This document shows, in pieces, positions 1 to 10,928 of a stretch of 64,000 bases of DNA (within the stretch, counting starts at the first letter, position 1; the number at the start of each line of letters is the position of its first letter). The stretch covers positions 76,527,001 through 76,591,000 of the forward strand of contig CM075656.1 in assembly GCA_037953625.1 (NCBI GenBank), given 5' to 3'. Made by a program: the position numbers and the translations under genes. Source of the DNA: Crotalaria pallida. Lineage: Eukaryota > Streptophyta > Magnoliopsida > Fabales > Fabaceae. The notes under the pieces were generated by a model. It was not told where the DNA came from. It was given only the letters and a program-made list of their open reading frames with translations, and searched no databases.

Positions 1-258
1 CAACATGAAGAAGTTAAGAAAAAAGAAGTAGCAGCCCAAAACGTGGGCAGAAAGAAAAGGATATTTGGGACTCCACCCACGAGGCTGGACACAAAGGGTA
101 ATGTGGCCAGCTGGGTGGACGTTCCTGGGAGTTTCTGATGGTTGTGGCTGGTAGGCTCTGAGCGAGCTCCGCCCCAAAGAGTGAAACAATCTCTTGAGGA
201 CTTGCTCAATGACCGGAGAGCGGAACTTTATGCAACAAAGAGGAAAGAGAGGGTAGCA
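1..258 (+). pseudogene. Degenerate coding remnant at the left edge
   Basis: Frame 1 is open from base 1 to a TGA at 136-138. The same frame then stays open to a TAG at 259. The peptide is Lys/Arg/Glu-rich (EEVKKKEVAAQ near the start, SLEDLLNDRRAEL before the second stop) and looks coding in composition, unlike the AT-rich DNA to its right. I do not recognise the family. It could be the 3' end of a gene that starts left of the window, with the second half as 3' UTR, or a transposon ORF with one nonsense mutation. Function is not assignable. Confidence 0.3.
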
Positions 259-776
259 TAGGTAATGTAGGGTCACAGTGTAAAATCACCAAAAAGGAGT
301 CTTTTGTTTCTGTCCTAGGAAGATAAATCTTAGAGGATTGACCAAAACTGTGTAATTTGCAAGAGAGGTACAGAGAGAAGATATGGTACTTAACGGCTAA
401 GTAAATGTGTTTTACGAGGGTTATAGTGACAAGTGAGGGGGCTGAGAAGTTTAAGAAGAGTGATAGAGGAGAGAGAGGGATCATCGAGAAAATAGAGAGA
501 GGGAGGAGTAGAGAGCAAAACTTAGGAACAACACCATACTGGAGGGAAAGCGGAGGTCCTTAGAGTTGCTAAAGGGAAGCTTATTGTCTTTACCACGAAG
601 GTCATTGTGCAAGACTTGCTTACTTTCCTCCACCACCAGACCTTAAAAACTCCATTTCTTCATTATTGTTCAATCTCTTAAATTTTACGAACCCAAAATC
701 TCATTATTGTATTTTTCCATTTTCTGACCCTCAACACCCAATTAATCTAATTTATTTGTCGTATAATCTTGAATGT
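259..776. other. Intergenic, no gene seen
   Basis: Purine-rich (GAGAGG-type) sequence to about 540, then AT-rich. A 92-codon open frame on the minus strand is pyrimidine-composition driven and has no recognisable domain. Confidence 0.5.
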
Positions 777-1095
777 CAATCATTTTGATGTGATTTATAT
801 AATGACGTCAAGAAAGAAAATCTTGATTAGATCAATAAATATATGTTCCCGTAGCTGTTTACCGTTCCATGGACCCAAATTCTGTTACTCCTATGTTCCA
901 ATTTAATGAATATCTAATATCATTGGTTGCATATTTATTGTTTGACTATCCTTATGGTGGTGTGGTTGAAGTCTTTGACATATTATATGGCCTATTTTGA
1001 TGCCACGCATCTAGTTTCAGAGCATATGCAAGAAAGTTCATTCATTCACGTGTCCAATCACCATGCCACTTGTAGTCCATACTATAATAACAGCC
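777..1095 (+). repeat. Dispersed duplicated segment, copy 1
   Basis: Shares ordered blocks with 9316-10262: ACGTCAAGAAAGAAA, GATTAGATCAATAAATAT, a GGTTGCAT..TTTGGCTAT-like block, TTTTGATGCCACGC, AGTTTCAGAGC, AGTTCATTCATTCAC and ATCACCATGCCACTTGTAG. This copy is contiguous. The other is interrupted by two Stowaway-like MITEs. A short piece (ACCATGCCACTTGTAGTA) recurs near 5113. No open frame is conserved between copies. Confidence 0.65.
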
Positions 1096-2180
1096 CATTG
1101 GTACCATCCCACCACTAAACATTTCCGCCTAAAAAAATGCATTCCGCCAAATTTGTCCGCCTAAAAATACCCAAAAGAGAATCCCGCACAACGTGAAAAA
1201 CTACACAAAACAAGGAGGGCAAAATTGACTTTTTATCCACCAAGCTTTTTAGAGAAGCAAAAAACACGTTTGGCTACCGTAATTTTAATAATTTGTTTTC
1301 ATTTGTGGATTAATGTATAGGTATTTTGGATTATACATAAAAGTTTGATGATCCTAAAAATAAAATACATTTAAGTACATTAATATTGTATTTTTAATCA
1401 CTCAAAACTGATTGAAAAATAATAAAGTTACCGGTACTTATAGATAGCTATTGCATAAGAAAAAATATCAAAATTCAAATGTAAATACATTTTCTCAATC
1501 CTGATGTCAAAATTGATAAAATATAATATTTGGAATCTTGAAATAATAAGTCATTAAATATAACTTATACCGATAATATATTAAAATCAATGCAGGAGCT
1601 AAAAATAAAACAGTCTCAGAATGCTATGAAAATAGACAGAAACGTTCCAAATATTAAATTAAACATATGTTTCAAATTTATACTTATTTCGATTAGTATA
1701 TTTATTTTTGTAAAGCGTATGGTAACATATTTATACTTATTTCGATTAGGAAACATATTTCAAATATAATGATGAAATTTCAAATTTTGTTCCGACACTC
1801 CAATTTTAAAAACATGATATTAAATCATTTAATTTTTTACTAGAAGTATTAAAAAAAAGGAATGTTACAATAATCAAGAGAGGTCATACATTCAGTTTAT
1901 TGAATAAATAAAAAAAAAAACAGAGAGTTTATTTTTCTTAAACAATATAAAAAAGACAAAGATTGAACGAGTAAAACTGTAAAAGAGTAGAATAGAAGAA
2001 AGTTAAAACCAAAGAAAAAGCAAGAAGGATTGAGGTATTGGAAAATAATTTATTGTTAGTGTTTATTATTTCTTTATTTACTTTTATTATTTATTTGTTT
2101 TTTTATTATTGGGTTGTTATTTCTTTTTATTTTATTTATTTTATTTTCACGTTTTTTATTTTTATTATTATTATTAAAAA
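1096..2180. other. AT-rich intergenic DNA with one dispersed repeat
   Basis: No gene seen. The block at about 1710-1800 (TTTTTGTAAAGCGTATGGTAA..., then ATATTTCAAATATAATGATGAAATT...) recurs at 3640-3735 with a few substitutions. The last ~150 bases are T-rich with many TTATT runs. Confidence 0.5.
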
Positions 2181-3440
2181 AGTCCAACAGTTAGATCTGA
2201 ATATAATCAAGATCTAACGGTTGAAGACTGAGGGGTCACCGTATGATCGTGGGTTGCTACACAACATATAAATCCTAAAAGATTCTCATAATCCTGTGTA
2301 TGCAATCCGACCTAATAAATGTAGATTCTAGCTCTTAAACCATCATATATTGGGCTATAAGAGATCTAACGGTAACCAGAATATAGGTGCACCGTAGTCC
2401 GTAGAACGCCCCGCATATGGCCACTACTACGTCAAATCGTAGCCGTTCGTTAGGCTCGTGTATCACAAGCGACAACGGTTAAAAGACACTCTATGCCTCT
2501 CTGCTGGCATCGATAGTAGCAGCCAATCAGAGGCTGCCACGTGTGCCCCTGTCCCCCACTATTGTCTCATCCTTTTGACTAGTTTGCGGATCGGTTTGGA
2601 TTGGTCCAGAGCAAGCCGAACCGGTTCACCCCTTTTTTTACTACCATTAATAAAAAATGATAAAAATTTCCAGAAAATAAATAAAATTGATAAAAAATAG
2701 CAAAATATCTCAAAAAATATTTTCTTTTCCATTTCATTTTTAATTTTTAATTTTTATATTTTATTTTATTAAAATAAATAATAAATAATAATTACTAAAT
2801 AAATTATTTCATTATAAATTTTTTTATATAAAAAAAATCTAAAATCAATTAGACACTAAAACAAAAATAAAAGAAATATTTGTTGAAGTATCGGTAAAAT
2901 TATGGTTTTCTTGAGGTGAGGATTATATTTTAAATTTGATCAGGAGTGTTGTTGGTGTTTAAAAGATACCAATAAAATCTAAATTAAAAAATAATTTTAA
3001 GTTTATTTAATATGTGAGTCAATAAAACCTATGACAGAAAAATTGGAAGATAACCACTATGTTGGTTAAGAAAATTCTATCCAATATTCTTGAGGTATAT
3101 TTTTTTGTTAGATATAGTCACGAGTGGTGACCGTGTCTAACTTTCAAAAATCAAAACGAATAAATACCTGAATTTATTTTCTTATTTTATTTTTTAATGC
3201 GACTGTCACGTGTCTCTCTCTGATTGGACCGACAGCCAGGCGCGTGTGATTCACGTGCCAGACAAAATCAACGTGAGCGCCACGTGGCTCACCCTGATTG
3301 GACCGACAGCCATCACACGGGCTTGACATTTGTTGCACCCTCGGCCCGTGCGTTGCCCTGGATCTTTCCTTTTCTCTATATAAGGAGGGTCCCCCTCCGG
3401 TTTTCTTTTATACCTCCTATCTAAAAAATCACTTTCATGG
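2181..3440 (+). repeat. Possible LTR-retrotransposon LTR or promoter relic
   Basis: Two GC-richer islands (2400-2640 and 3200-3440) flank AT-rich DNA. Both contain a CCAAT/ATTGG motif next to CACGTG G-boxes (CACGTGT near 2540; CACGTG at about 3208, 3252 and 3281). Two direct copies of CTGATTGGACCGACAGCCA lie at 3221 and 3295. They precede a TATA-like CTCTATATAAGGAGG near 3374 and a leader-like pyrimidine-rich stretch. This layout resembles plant LTR promoters. I cannot see TG..CA ends, a primer-binding site or any gag/pol frame, so the class is inference. Confidence 0.3.
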
Positions 3441-3766
3441 AGCCTCTGGGAAAATCTGGTAGTTACAAATTTAGATCTAATGATTCAAATAAATTTCCAA
3501 TTCTCTAAATATGCAATATTTTTTTTTGGTTTACTAAATATGCAATATTTAATCATGATATATTTACACTTGAATAATTTCATACTTAACTTTGTTAATT
3601 ATCGTATTGGCCCCGTGCATGGCATGAGCATGTTCTTTTATTTTTGTAAAGCTTGTGGTAACATATTTACACTTATTTCGTTTAGAAAACATATTTCAAA
3701 TATAAAGATGAAATTTCAAATTTTGTTACGCTATTTCCATAACAAAGTTTTATGTATTTTATACAA
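3441..3766. other. AT-rich DNA with a degenerate Helitron-like 3' end
   Basis: Bases 3574-3625 resemble the Helitron 3' end at 4985-5058 (AATAATTTCATACTTAA and ATCGTATTGGCCCCGTGC are shared). The hairpin is imperfect and no CTAG follows, so this copy is decayed. It is followed by the second copy of the 1710-1800 repeat. Confidence 0.4.
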
Positions 3767-4843
3767 CTAGGAAAATTGCACGTGCGATGCACGGGTCTTA
3801 AATTTTGCTATCTTTCCTTTTTTTGAAGGGATTTCTATTTGTCCAAACATTAAACATTAATTTTATTTAAATGTGATTGAATAAATTGAAATGATAAATT
3901 GAAAGGAAGACTTTCATGATCAACATATTATAAAAAAAGAAATATTGAGAAGAAATATTGTGTTAAAGATCAACACAATATTGAAAAAAAAATATTATTA
4001 TACACACACGTTTACAGTTATTTGGGCATTAAAGGAATAATTTAAAGCAAGAAAGATGATTCGTGTCAGCATCCAGAATTGGGTAAAAATGCCAACAGCT
4101 TGCATGTTACAACTTACAACAACTTTTGTGAGGCAACTTGAAGCATTTTGATACCAAAAAAAAATAATAATAATTGAAATCATCAAGGTAATATGTTTAA
4201 TTAAAAATTTAAATGATAAATTGAAAGGAAAGCTTTCATGATCAACATATTATAAGAAAAGAAATATTGAGAAGAAATATTGTGTTAAAGATCAACGCAA
4301 TATTGAAAAGAATTTCACTTACTTCTTCACATTCTTTGATCTTCTTTTGTGCACCATCAAGTCTCAAATCTCTGTATTAAGAAATGTTTGAGCAAAATTC
4401 AAACACTTAAAAATACCAAAAAAAAAAATGGAAAAAATACTAATTGAAAGGAAGGCTTTCTACCAATTAAAAAAAAAATTACTAACTGTTCATATGCTTA
4501 ATGTAACCTTGTCACTTTTCAAGCTTTCCATGACTATCAATTGTAAACGGTCAGAATAACATTTGTTGCATCGCACATTGAAAGGAAATAATGAAAAATA
4601 CTAACTGTTTCAATTGTAAGCAATCATAAAATGAAAGGAAAATGAAAAGATTAAAAATATATGGACGGATGTGATTTACTTGCAATGGATGGCTAGGATT
4701 AGAATGAAATTTAGGAGGGATATGAACGGATGTGATTTATTTGCAATGGATGGCTAGGATTAGAAACAAATTTGGAGGGAAAAACTATCATGGAGGGAAA
4801 GTAAAAAATAGCCCTCCACTTCACCTATTTTAATATATGTTGA
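3767..4843 (-). mobile_element. Non-autonomous Helitron, 1,077 bp
   Basis: Read on the minus strand it begins TCAACATATATTAAAATAGG at 4843. It ends with a hairpin (ACCCGTGC/GCACGTGC-type, 3778-3796) a few bases before the terminal CTAG at 3770-3767. The flanking bases are A (5') and T (3'), as expected for Helitron insertion between A and T. The interior has an imperfect ~100 bp direct repeat (3889-3992 and 4210-4311) and a ~60 bp tandem repeat (4661-4780, GGATGGCTAGGATTAGAA). The 5' region matches that of the larger Helitron at 45786-48357. A possible captured exon with both splice signals lies at 4320-4375 on the minus strand, with no family recognised. No RepHel protein is encoded. Confidence 0.75.
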
Positions 4844-5058
4844 TTACTTATTCTCTTCTACTGGCTGAAGGCGTTTATATCCCTTCAAAAATATTTTTCA
4901 GTATCTCATTATTAAGACACTAATCACCTATAATTAAAGCCACAATAATTTTATTACTGCTACTATAAATCTCATCATATATTTAACACCACAATAATTT
5001 CATACTTAAGTTGGTGGGTTATCGTATTGGCCCCGTGCGTGGCACGGGGTGTTTCTAG
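4844..5058 (+). mobile_element. Second Helitron 3' end, opposite orientation
   Basis: The perfect hairpin CCCCGTGCGTGGCACGGGG (5032-5049) is followed by CTAG at 5055-5058 and a flanking T, the Helitron 3' signature on the plus strand. The 5' end was not located and may be lost or lie inside 4844-4990. It abuts the minus-strand Helitron, so the two 3' ends point away from each other. Confidence 0.55.
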
Positions 5059-5127
5059 TATATTAAAAACTTGTAGTATGTTTCTCCATGTAGTATTTTC
5101 GATGTCTCAAAAACCATGCCACTTGTA

Positions 5128-5414
5128 GTATCTATAATGATTTGGAATTGGTCCAATATATAAACACCTTTTGAAGATTTTTTTTTCTTAATATAAGTCT
5201 CATTTTTCTAATTTTCAATAGCATTAATTACTTCTTTTCCACAAACACCCTTATTTACTCAACACTTTTTGTATTTCTAATAATAATTATAGGGGTACTT
5301 TTGAAAATGTATACCAAATATTTACATTTTCAATATCACTAACAATATTAACTAACTTTCTTAAAGGGAGTGAAATTGGTCAAATGGTGCCTATATTAGG
5401 GACCGGAGCGAGTA
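5128..5414 (-). mobile_element. Stowaway-like MITE, family A (diverged)
   Basis: Reverse-orientation relative of the ~275 bp family that carries CTCCCTCCGGTCCTATTTAT termini. The right end reads GGGACCGGAGCGAGTA and the internal TTAGTGGCATT-type and GGGGTA motifs are present in reverse. The left terminus is eroded. Confidence 0.5.
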
Positions 5415-5441
5415 GTATTTTAATTTTGACACTTGTAGTAT

Positions 5442-5722
5442 ACTCCACCTGGTCCTATTTATAAGACCTTTCTGGGATTTTTCACTCCCACCAAGGAGAG
5501 TGAATAAATTTGTTAGTGGCATTGAAAATGTGAAAATTTGATATACTTTTTCAAAACTACCCCTATAATTATTATTGGAACTCTAAAAAAGTGTTGACTT
5601 TATAGGGGTGTTAGTGGAAAGAAGTAATTAATTAAATGTTACTGAAAATTGAAAAATGGTCTTATAAATAGGACCAAAATAAAAACCCCAAAAGGGTCTT
5701 ATAAATAGGACCGGAGTGAGTA
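5442..5722 (+). mobile_element. Stowaway-like MITE, family A
   Basis: ACTCCACCTGGTCCTATTTA at the left and TAGGACCGGAGTGAGTA at the right form terminal inverted repeats with TA flanks, typical of Stowaway (Tc1/mariner) MITEs. The interior has the family blocks GAGAGTGNATAAATTTGTTAG and GTTGACTTTATAGGGGTGTT. Confidence 0.85.
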
Positions 5723-5728
5723 TTAAAA

Positions 5729-5936
5729 AACTACTCCCTCAATCTCATTAGTCAAGTCTATTTAGAAATTTTATGTAAATTAAGAAATGAGTAAATGATG
5801 TAAGAATTTGATATATTTAGACTAAAATAGCCCTATTTAATAAATATATGAAATTTACTATATTGAAGAGAAATAGAGATATTAGTGATGAAAAAAATGA
5901 TATAATAAATAAATGTATGCTTGAAAAAGGAAGTAC
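5729..5936. repeat. Probable MITE fragment between two family A elements
   Basis: Starts ACTACTCCCTCAATCTCATT and ends AAAAAGGAAGTA, the usual boundary motifs, directly between two clear MITEs. The termini are too weakly complementary to assign a family. Confidence 0.35.
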
Positions 5937-6211
5937 TCCCTCTGTTCCTTAATTATAAGGTCCTCTTAACACTTTTATTTTGTCCCTATTTATAAGGCCC
6001 TTTACCAATTTTCAATGAGCATTAATTATTTTTTCCACAAACACCCCTATTTATTTAACACTTTTTAGATTTCCAATAATATTAATAGGGGTAATTTTGA
6101 AAATACATATCAAAAGTTCACATTTCCAATACAATTAAATAAATTATTCCACTTTCTTAATGGACATGAAATCTCCCGAAAAGACCTTATAATTAGAGAC
6201 GGAGGTAGTAT
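5934..6211 (-). mobile_element. Stowaway-like MITE, family A variant
   Basis: Begins TACTCCCTCTGTTCCTTAAT and ends GAGACGGAGGTAGTA. Internal blocks match 10653-10928 (ACACTTTTTAGATTTCCAAT, GGGGTAATTTTGAAAATACA), which forms a subfamily with it. Confidence 0.8.
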
Positions 6212-6348
6212 AAATAAGTATTAGATTTAAAAAAAAAAATTATGGCACAGAACAAAATAACTAAAAAACCATAACTCATGGGACGGTGGGAGTATCTTCT
6301 TCATTTACTCAATAAAAAATGAAAAGATGGGAGATAGAAGTAAAGAAA

Positions 6349-6606
6349 TACTCCCTCCAATTTTTAATACAATGAAAATCGATAGATACTTATTTTGTCT
6401 CAAATATATATAAAAAAATTAACTAATCTTTTATAACAAAAATAATTATTTTAAAATATTTCTAAATAGTTGTAATTTCATTTCATTTTTATTTCATTCC
6501 TAATATAATTTTTTTTAAAGTAGTTATATTTTTAAGAAAGTTAAATACACTCAACTAATTTTTTTAATATTCAGTTATTTTTCTTATAATAGAGATCGGA
6601 AGGAGT
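6349..6606. mobile_element. Stowaway-like MITE, family D
   Basis: TACTCCCTCCAATTTTTAAT on the left and ATAGAGATCGGAAGGAGTA on the right. The AT-rich interior has AACTAATTTTT blocks shared with 10372-10638. Confidence 0.6.
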
Positions 6607-6790
6607 ACTCATTCCAATCCTATTTATCTATCACAATTAAAAAATATTTATATTTACTTGTTTCATTTAAAATTTTTAAAAAGTATTAATTGCTGTTTTT
6701 CAAATTTATTTCTAATTATTACCTTTTTTATTTACGAAGTATTGAAAAGTAGTAATTAATAGTTATAGAGACATAAACGCATACAGTATA

Positions 6791-6985
6791 ATAGTAAATT
6801 TAGGTAAATGCTAATAAGTATACTTGGTGCATTTGTAAAGAAATTAAATATATTAAAAACTTATGAGAAAGTGTAGTTTTTTTGTATTTTTGAAACATGG
6901 AAAAATACACACTTATAATTATTTTTTTAATACAGTAGTAGTCTTAACAAGTGCCATAAGGACACTTGTTAATAATACCCATAAA
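6791..6985. mobile_element. Small TIR element, CACTTGTTAA family
   Basis: The right end (TTAACAAGTGCCATAAGGACACTTGTTAATAATACCC) is inverted and degenerate at the left (AAATGCTAATAAGTATACTTGGTG). The same terminus bounds 19679-19849, and a single end lies at 34385-34410. Confidence 0.5.
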
Positions 6986-7010
6986 TTTATCGGAAGTTAG
7001 CTTAATCATT

Positions 7011-7284
7011 ACTCCCTCCGGTCTTATTAATAAGACCTTTTTGGGGTTTTTCACTCCCATCAAGGAGAGTGGATAAATGTGTTAGTGACATTGGAAATGT
7101 GAAAATTTGATATACTTTCTCAAAACTACCCCTATAATTATTATTGGAACTCTAAAAAGTGTTGACTTTATAGGGGTGTTAGTGGAAAAAAGTAATTAAA
7201 TGCTACTGAAAATTGAAAAGGTCTTATAAATAGGAGCAAAATGAAAACCCCAAAAGGGTCTTATAAATAGGACCGAAGGGAGTA
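7011..7284 (+). mobile_element. Stowaway-like MITE, family A
   Basis: ACTCCCTCCGGTCTTATTAA to AGGACCGAAGGGAGTA, with the full family interior. It is one of the least diverged copies in the window. Confidence 0.85.
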
Positions 7285-7559
7285 TATTTTTTTAAAAGAT
7301 GTATTTTTTTTAATAAGACTAATAAACAAGAACATATTCCGTCTGATTTACCATATAGGAAAAAAAATTAAAATTGTGCTTATTAGGGATGTTAGTTGAT
7401 TGTAAATATTTAATTTTCTTAAATTAAAAAAATAGAGGTATTTTACAAAAGTAGCATTGAGAATTAAATATAAATTAAATCAGATAATCATTTTCTATGA
7501 GTATTTTAGAAAAATAGTATTAATAATGAAACAAATATTAAGAAGATTAGTTAATTTTT

Positions 7560-7870
7560 CTTTCCATTACTTAGGATTTTTCCAGTAGGTTTTTCCTTAT
7601 AAGGTTTTAAGGAGATAGAGATCCTAATAATGCTGTAGCGGATTTTGTTGGCATTATTAGTAGTTTGTTGTTTTGAGTTGTATATGTTGCTTCACTTCCT
7701 CGTCAAGTAGACTCATCTATATTGATCTTTGTTGGTTTTGGTCTATTTTTGAGCACATGATTGTTACACATGTTCAAGCCCTTCATTGAAAGTAGGGTTT
7801 ATGGATACAATGATGCTTATGTAGACTTTTTTTAGAATAATATTTTTTTGCTTATAAAAAAAAGTTAAAT
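7560..7870 (+). repeat. Possible retroposon 3' end
   Basis: A short frame ending GATFVG-like/stop near 7675 is followed by T/G-rich 3'-UTR-like sequence that ends in an A-rich tail (TTTTGCTTATAAAAAAAAG, about 7850). This resembles the 3' end of a LINE. No reverse transcriptase domain is visible, so the call is tentative. Confidence 0.25.
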
Positions 7871-7877
7871 TTCTATT

Positions 7878-8152
7878 ACTTCCTCCGGTCCTATTTATAA
7901 GACCGTTTTGGGGTTTTTATTTTGGTCCTATTTATAAGACCCCTTTTCAATTTTCAATAACATTTAATTACTTCTTTCCATTAACACTTCTATAAAGTCA
8001 ATACTTTTTAGAGTTCCAATAATAATTACAGGGGTAATTTTGAAAAGGTATATCAAATTTTCACATTTTCAATGTCACTAACAAATTTATCCACTCTCCT
8101 TGGTGGGAGTGAAGAACTCCAAAAAAGTCTATAAATAGAAGCGGAAGGAATA
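7878..8152 (-). mobile_element. Stowaway-like MITE, family A (reverse)
   Basis: ACTTCCTCCGGTCCTATTTA to TAGAAGCGGAAGGAATA. The internal order is the reverse of 5442-5722 (CCACTCTCCTTGGTGGGAGT lies near the right end). Confidence 0.8.
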
Positions 8153-8476
8153 TATTTTAAACAAAAAAAATGTTTTTTAATATTTCAAATAGGAAAGTGT
8201 ATCTGTGTATGTAATTGTAAGCTAATGGAAAAGATGGGATTTCAATTCCCTTATTTGGTTTCATGAAAGAAAGAAAAATAAATGTAAATGTAATTAAATG
8301 AATATGAAGCTGTGTATTAATTACCATTTCGATCAACATTCACAAAAAATTCTCTCGTCCTTCCGTTTTTAATACTACTTTATCCGTTATATATATAGTT
8401 TTAATTATTTTTTACATATATTTTGTAGTTTGTGGGTGCCCAACCACAAACCTGAATAATGTTCCGCGCGCGTTTC

Positions 8477-9079
8477 TAATAATAAAACACCATTTTTAGA
8501 AATCCTAATTTTTTTTCTCTCCACTCCTCCTTTTTCTGTTCCTACTTATTTTCATTTGCCCTTTCTCAGCAAGGGGAGCGAGATTTGTTCCTCCCATTTC
8601 TTTAGGAAAAGGTGTCAGTTTATTTTCCCTCAGTTTTGCTGGGTTTTGTCTTGTCTTTGTACAAGTTGTTTTTGTTTTGTGTGTTTTCACTAGAGGATGT
8701 CTCTGGATAGTTTCTACTTTCCATATCTGATGCTTATTCTCTTTGCTCCAATAATTGGAAGGTTACTCGTCGAGACAGATCTCCCTTTGACGACTGTTGA
8801 TTTGGCTACCGTCCAACGGCTCTCTCGTTTTAGATCTGAGATTCCTTGTCGCCGAACTGAGCTTAGTCCTAGCATCAATGAGATTGTTATCTTGGTATTA
8901 AGGGCTATTGAATCTCCTGTTAGAGTCGGATTTTGACAGTTGCCGATGATCCATGTCCACATGGAAGAGTATGTTGTTGGCTTGTTGCAGTGTATTTTGT
9001 TTTCCCTTTAATTATTATTAGCGTGAAATCTCTTGTACTGTTTTTGATTTATGAATGAAATACACCTTTTCCCTTAAAA
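8477..9079 (+). mobile_element. Retroposon-like repeat, copy 1
   Basis: About 600 bp, starting TAATAATAAAACACCAT and ending in an A-rich tail (CCCTTAAAAAAAAT). A near-full-length inverted copy lies at 11920-12504. An internal 79-codon frame (8697-8936) is damaged in the other copy, so it need not be a gene. A GATTTATGAATGAAATACACC block lies just before the tail in both copies. A TSD was not found for this copy. The shared 5' start suggests a defined short retroposon rather than random truncation. Confidence 0.6.
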
Positions 9080-9461
9080 AAAATATCATCTTTACACTTA
9101 AAAAAAACTTTTCAATGTATTATTAATATATATTTTTATTTTAACTTTCATTTAATCATTTTTATTACTTTTCATTTTTTTTCTATTTTATCTCTAAAGT
9201 ATCATCCATTAATTAAAAGTCATACTTTCTTATAAAAACTAAATACTATTACAATATATGTAATTCGGTTAAATATACCATGGAACAAGGATTAGAGAAA
9301 GTATGAAGTTTCAGTGTTATAATCACGTCAAGAAAGAAACCTTCGGAATAAATCGAAATTTAAAACATAGAATATAAAAAGAAAAAAAATCATGATTAGA
9401 TCAATAAATATGTTCTGGTTTACAGTTCCATATGGACGCAGGCCAAATTCTATTAAAAGTG

Positions 9462-9761
9462 TACTCCCTCCGTTTCACTTTAAGTGTCTTTTTAACATCA
9501 AAATTTTGTTTCAAAATAAGTGTCTTTCTACCAAATCTAGGCAACATTTAATACTGTTTTTCCTTATTTGCCCTTACATTTAATGTTGTTTTAGTTTTGA
9601 AATTTGTAATACTAGTAATGATGCATTGACAAAATAAAAATATTAAATAGGGGTATTTTTGACAAAATACACATAAAACTTACAATAATCATCATAATCA
9701 ACACTTTCTTAATCTATGTGCAAAAGTCCAAAAAGACACTTAGAGTGAAACGGAGGGAGTA
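9462..9761 (+). mobile_element. Stowaway-like MITE, family B
   Basis: TACTCCCTCCGTTTCACTTT and the complementary AGTGAAACGGAGGGAGTA at the right end are near-perfect TIRs. The interior contains AATAGGGGTATTTTTGACAAA, related to the element at 11223-11577. It is inserted inside duplicated segment copy 2. Confidence 0.9.
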
Positions 9762-9784
9762 ACATGTTCCAATTCAATGAGTAG

Positions 9785-10077
9785 TACTCCTCCGATCCTA
9801 TATATAGGGTATACTTAACTACATTATCTAAATTAAGGAGAATGGTTAGTTTTGTGAATTTTATGAGAATATATTGCATCATTACAATTTTACCCCTTCA
9901 CTTTACTTGGAAAGTTCACATTCATTAATGAATAACAAAAAAAACATAGTTAGTCAAAATATTTAATAAAGATAAAAAAGAGAAAAAACAATTAATGATG
10001 CATAAGAAATATAAAATCTCTTATTAGAATCAAAGATTTCTTTTGAAAGGTGTCATTATACAGGACAAGAGAGAGTA
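9785..10077 (+). mobile_element. Stowaway-like MITE, family C
   Basis: Starts TACTCCTCCGATCCTATATA. The interior ATGAGAATATATTG..ACATTACAATTTTACCCC is shared with 43741-44038 and, reversed, with 49143-49416. The right TIR is eroded (GGACAAGAGAGAGTA). Confidence 0.75.
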
Positions 10078-10371
10078 TCTAATATGGTTGGTTGCATGTT
10101 TACCGTTTGGCTATATTTATGGTTGTGTGATTGATGTCCTTGATTTATTGATTATACTATTGGGCATTGGCCATTTTGATGCCACGCCTCAAGTTTCAGA
10201 GCGTATGATATGCAGAAAAGTTCATTCATTCACTGGCTCAATCACCATGCCACTTGTAGAAATACTGTACTTCTTCATTTTATTCAAACAAATATATTTA
10301 ATGCAATTGTATGTTAATCTGTGTATCATAATTTTATTTAAGATCTTTTCGATAAAATTAATTTATAAATT

Positions 10372-10638
10372 ATTTCCTCCAATCTCATTTATAAGCAAAA
10401 AAAAAAAAAAATGACACTCCACTAATATAAATAAAAATTAACTAATTTTTTATTTCCAATACAATTATTTCTAAAATATTCTCATTGAGTCATTTAATTT
10501 TTGTTTCATTTCCAATGTAAATTTACTAAAGTAGTCTATTTTTTTTATGAATTTGAGAAAATTAAATATACCCAACTAACTTCCTTAACAAATGTGAAGT
10601 TAATTATTTTTGCTTAAAAATGAGACCGGAGAAAGTAT
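10372..10638. mobile_element. Stowaway-like MITE, family D
   Basis: ATTTCCTCCAATCTCATTTA to ATGAGACCGGAGAAAGTA. Contains AACTAATTTTTTATTTCCAA and the paired AAATATACCCAACTAACTT block. Confidence 0.6.
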
Positions 10639-10652
10639 AGCTATAAATTTAT

Positions 10653-10928
10653 ACTCCATCCGTCCCTAAATATAAAGCTCTTTTGACATTTTTATTTTTT
10701 TCCTATTTATAAAACCTCATACCAATTTCTAATGATCATTAAGTACTTTTTTCTACAAACACCCTATTTATTTAACACTTTTTAGATTCCCAATATTATT
10801 AAAGGGGTAATTTTGAAATTACATATCAAAAATTCACATTTCCAATACAATAAACTAAATTATTTCATTTTTTTAATGGACGTGAAATTCCTAAAAAAAA
10901 AACTTTATATTTAGGGATGGAGGGAATA
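10653..10928 (-). mobile_element. Stowaway-like MITE, family A variant
   Basis: TACTCCATCCGTCCCTAAAT to ATTTAGGGATGGAGGGAATA. The interior matches 5934-6211. Confidence 0.8.

Larger units (their letters stand above)
9316..10262 (+). repeat. Dispersed duplicated segment, copy 2, interrupted by two MITEs
   Basis: Colinear with 777-1095 once MITEs 9462-9761 and 9785-10077 are removed. The unbroken copy is a natural empty-site comparison for both insertions. Confidence 0.65.

Noticed and set aside
4620..4790. Tandem 60 bp repeat as a satellite array
   Set aside because: There are only two units, and they are internal to the Helitron.
8697..8936. 79-codon plus-strand frame starting MSLDSFYFPYL
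   Set aside because: It lies inside the retroposon repeat and its frame is broken in the inverted copy at 11920-12504, so it is not a conserved gene.
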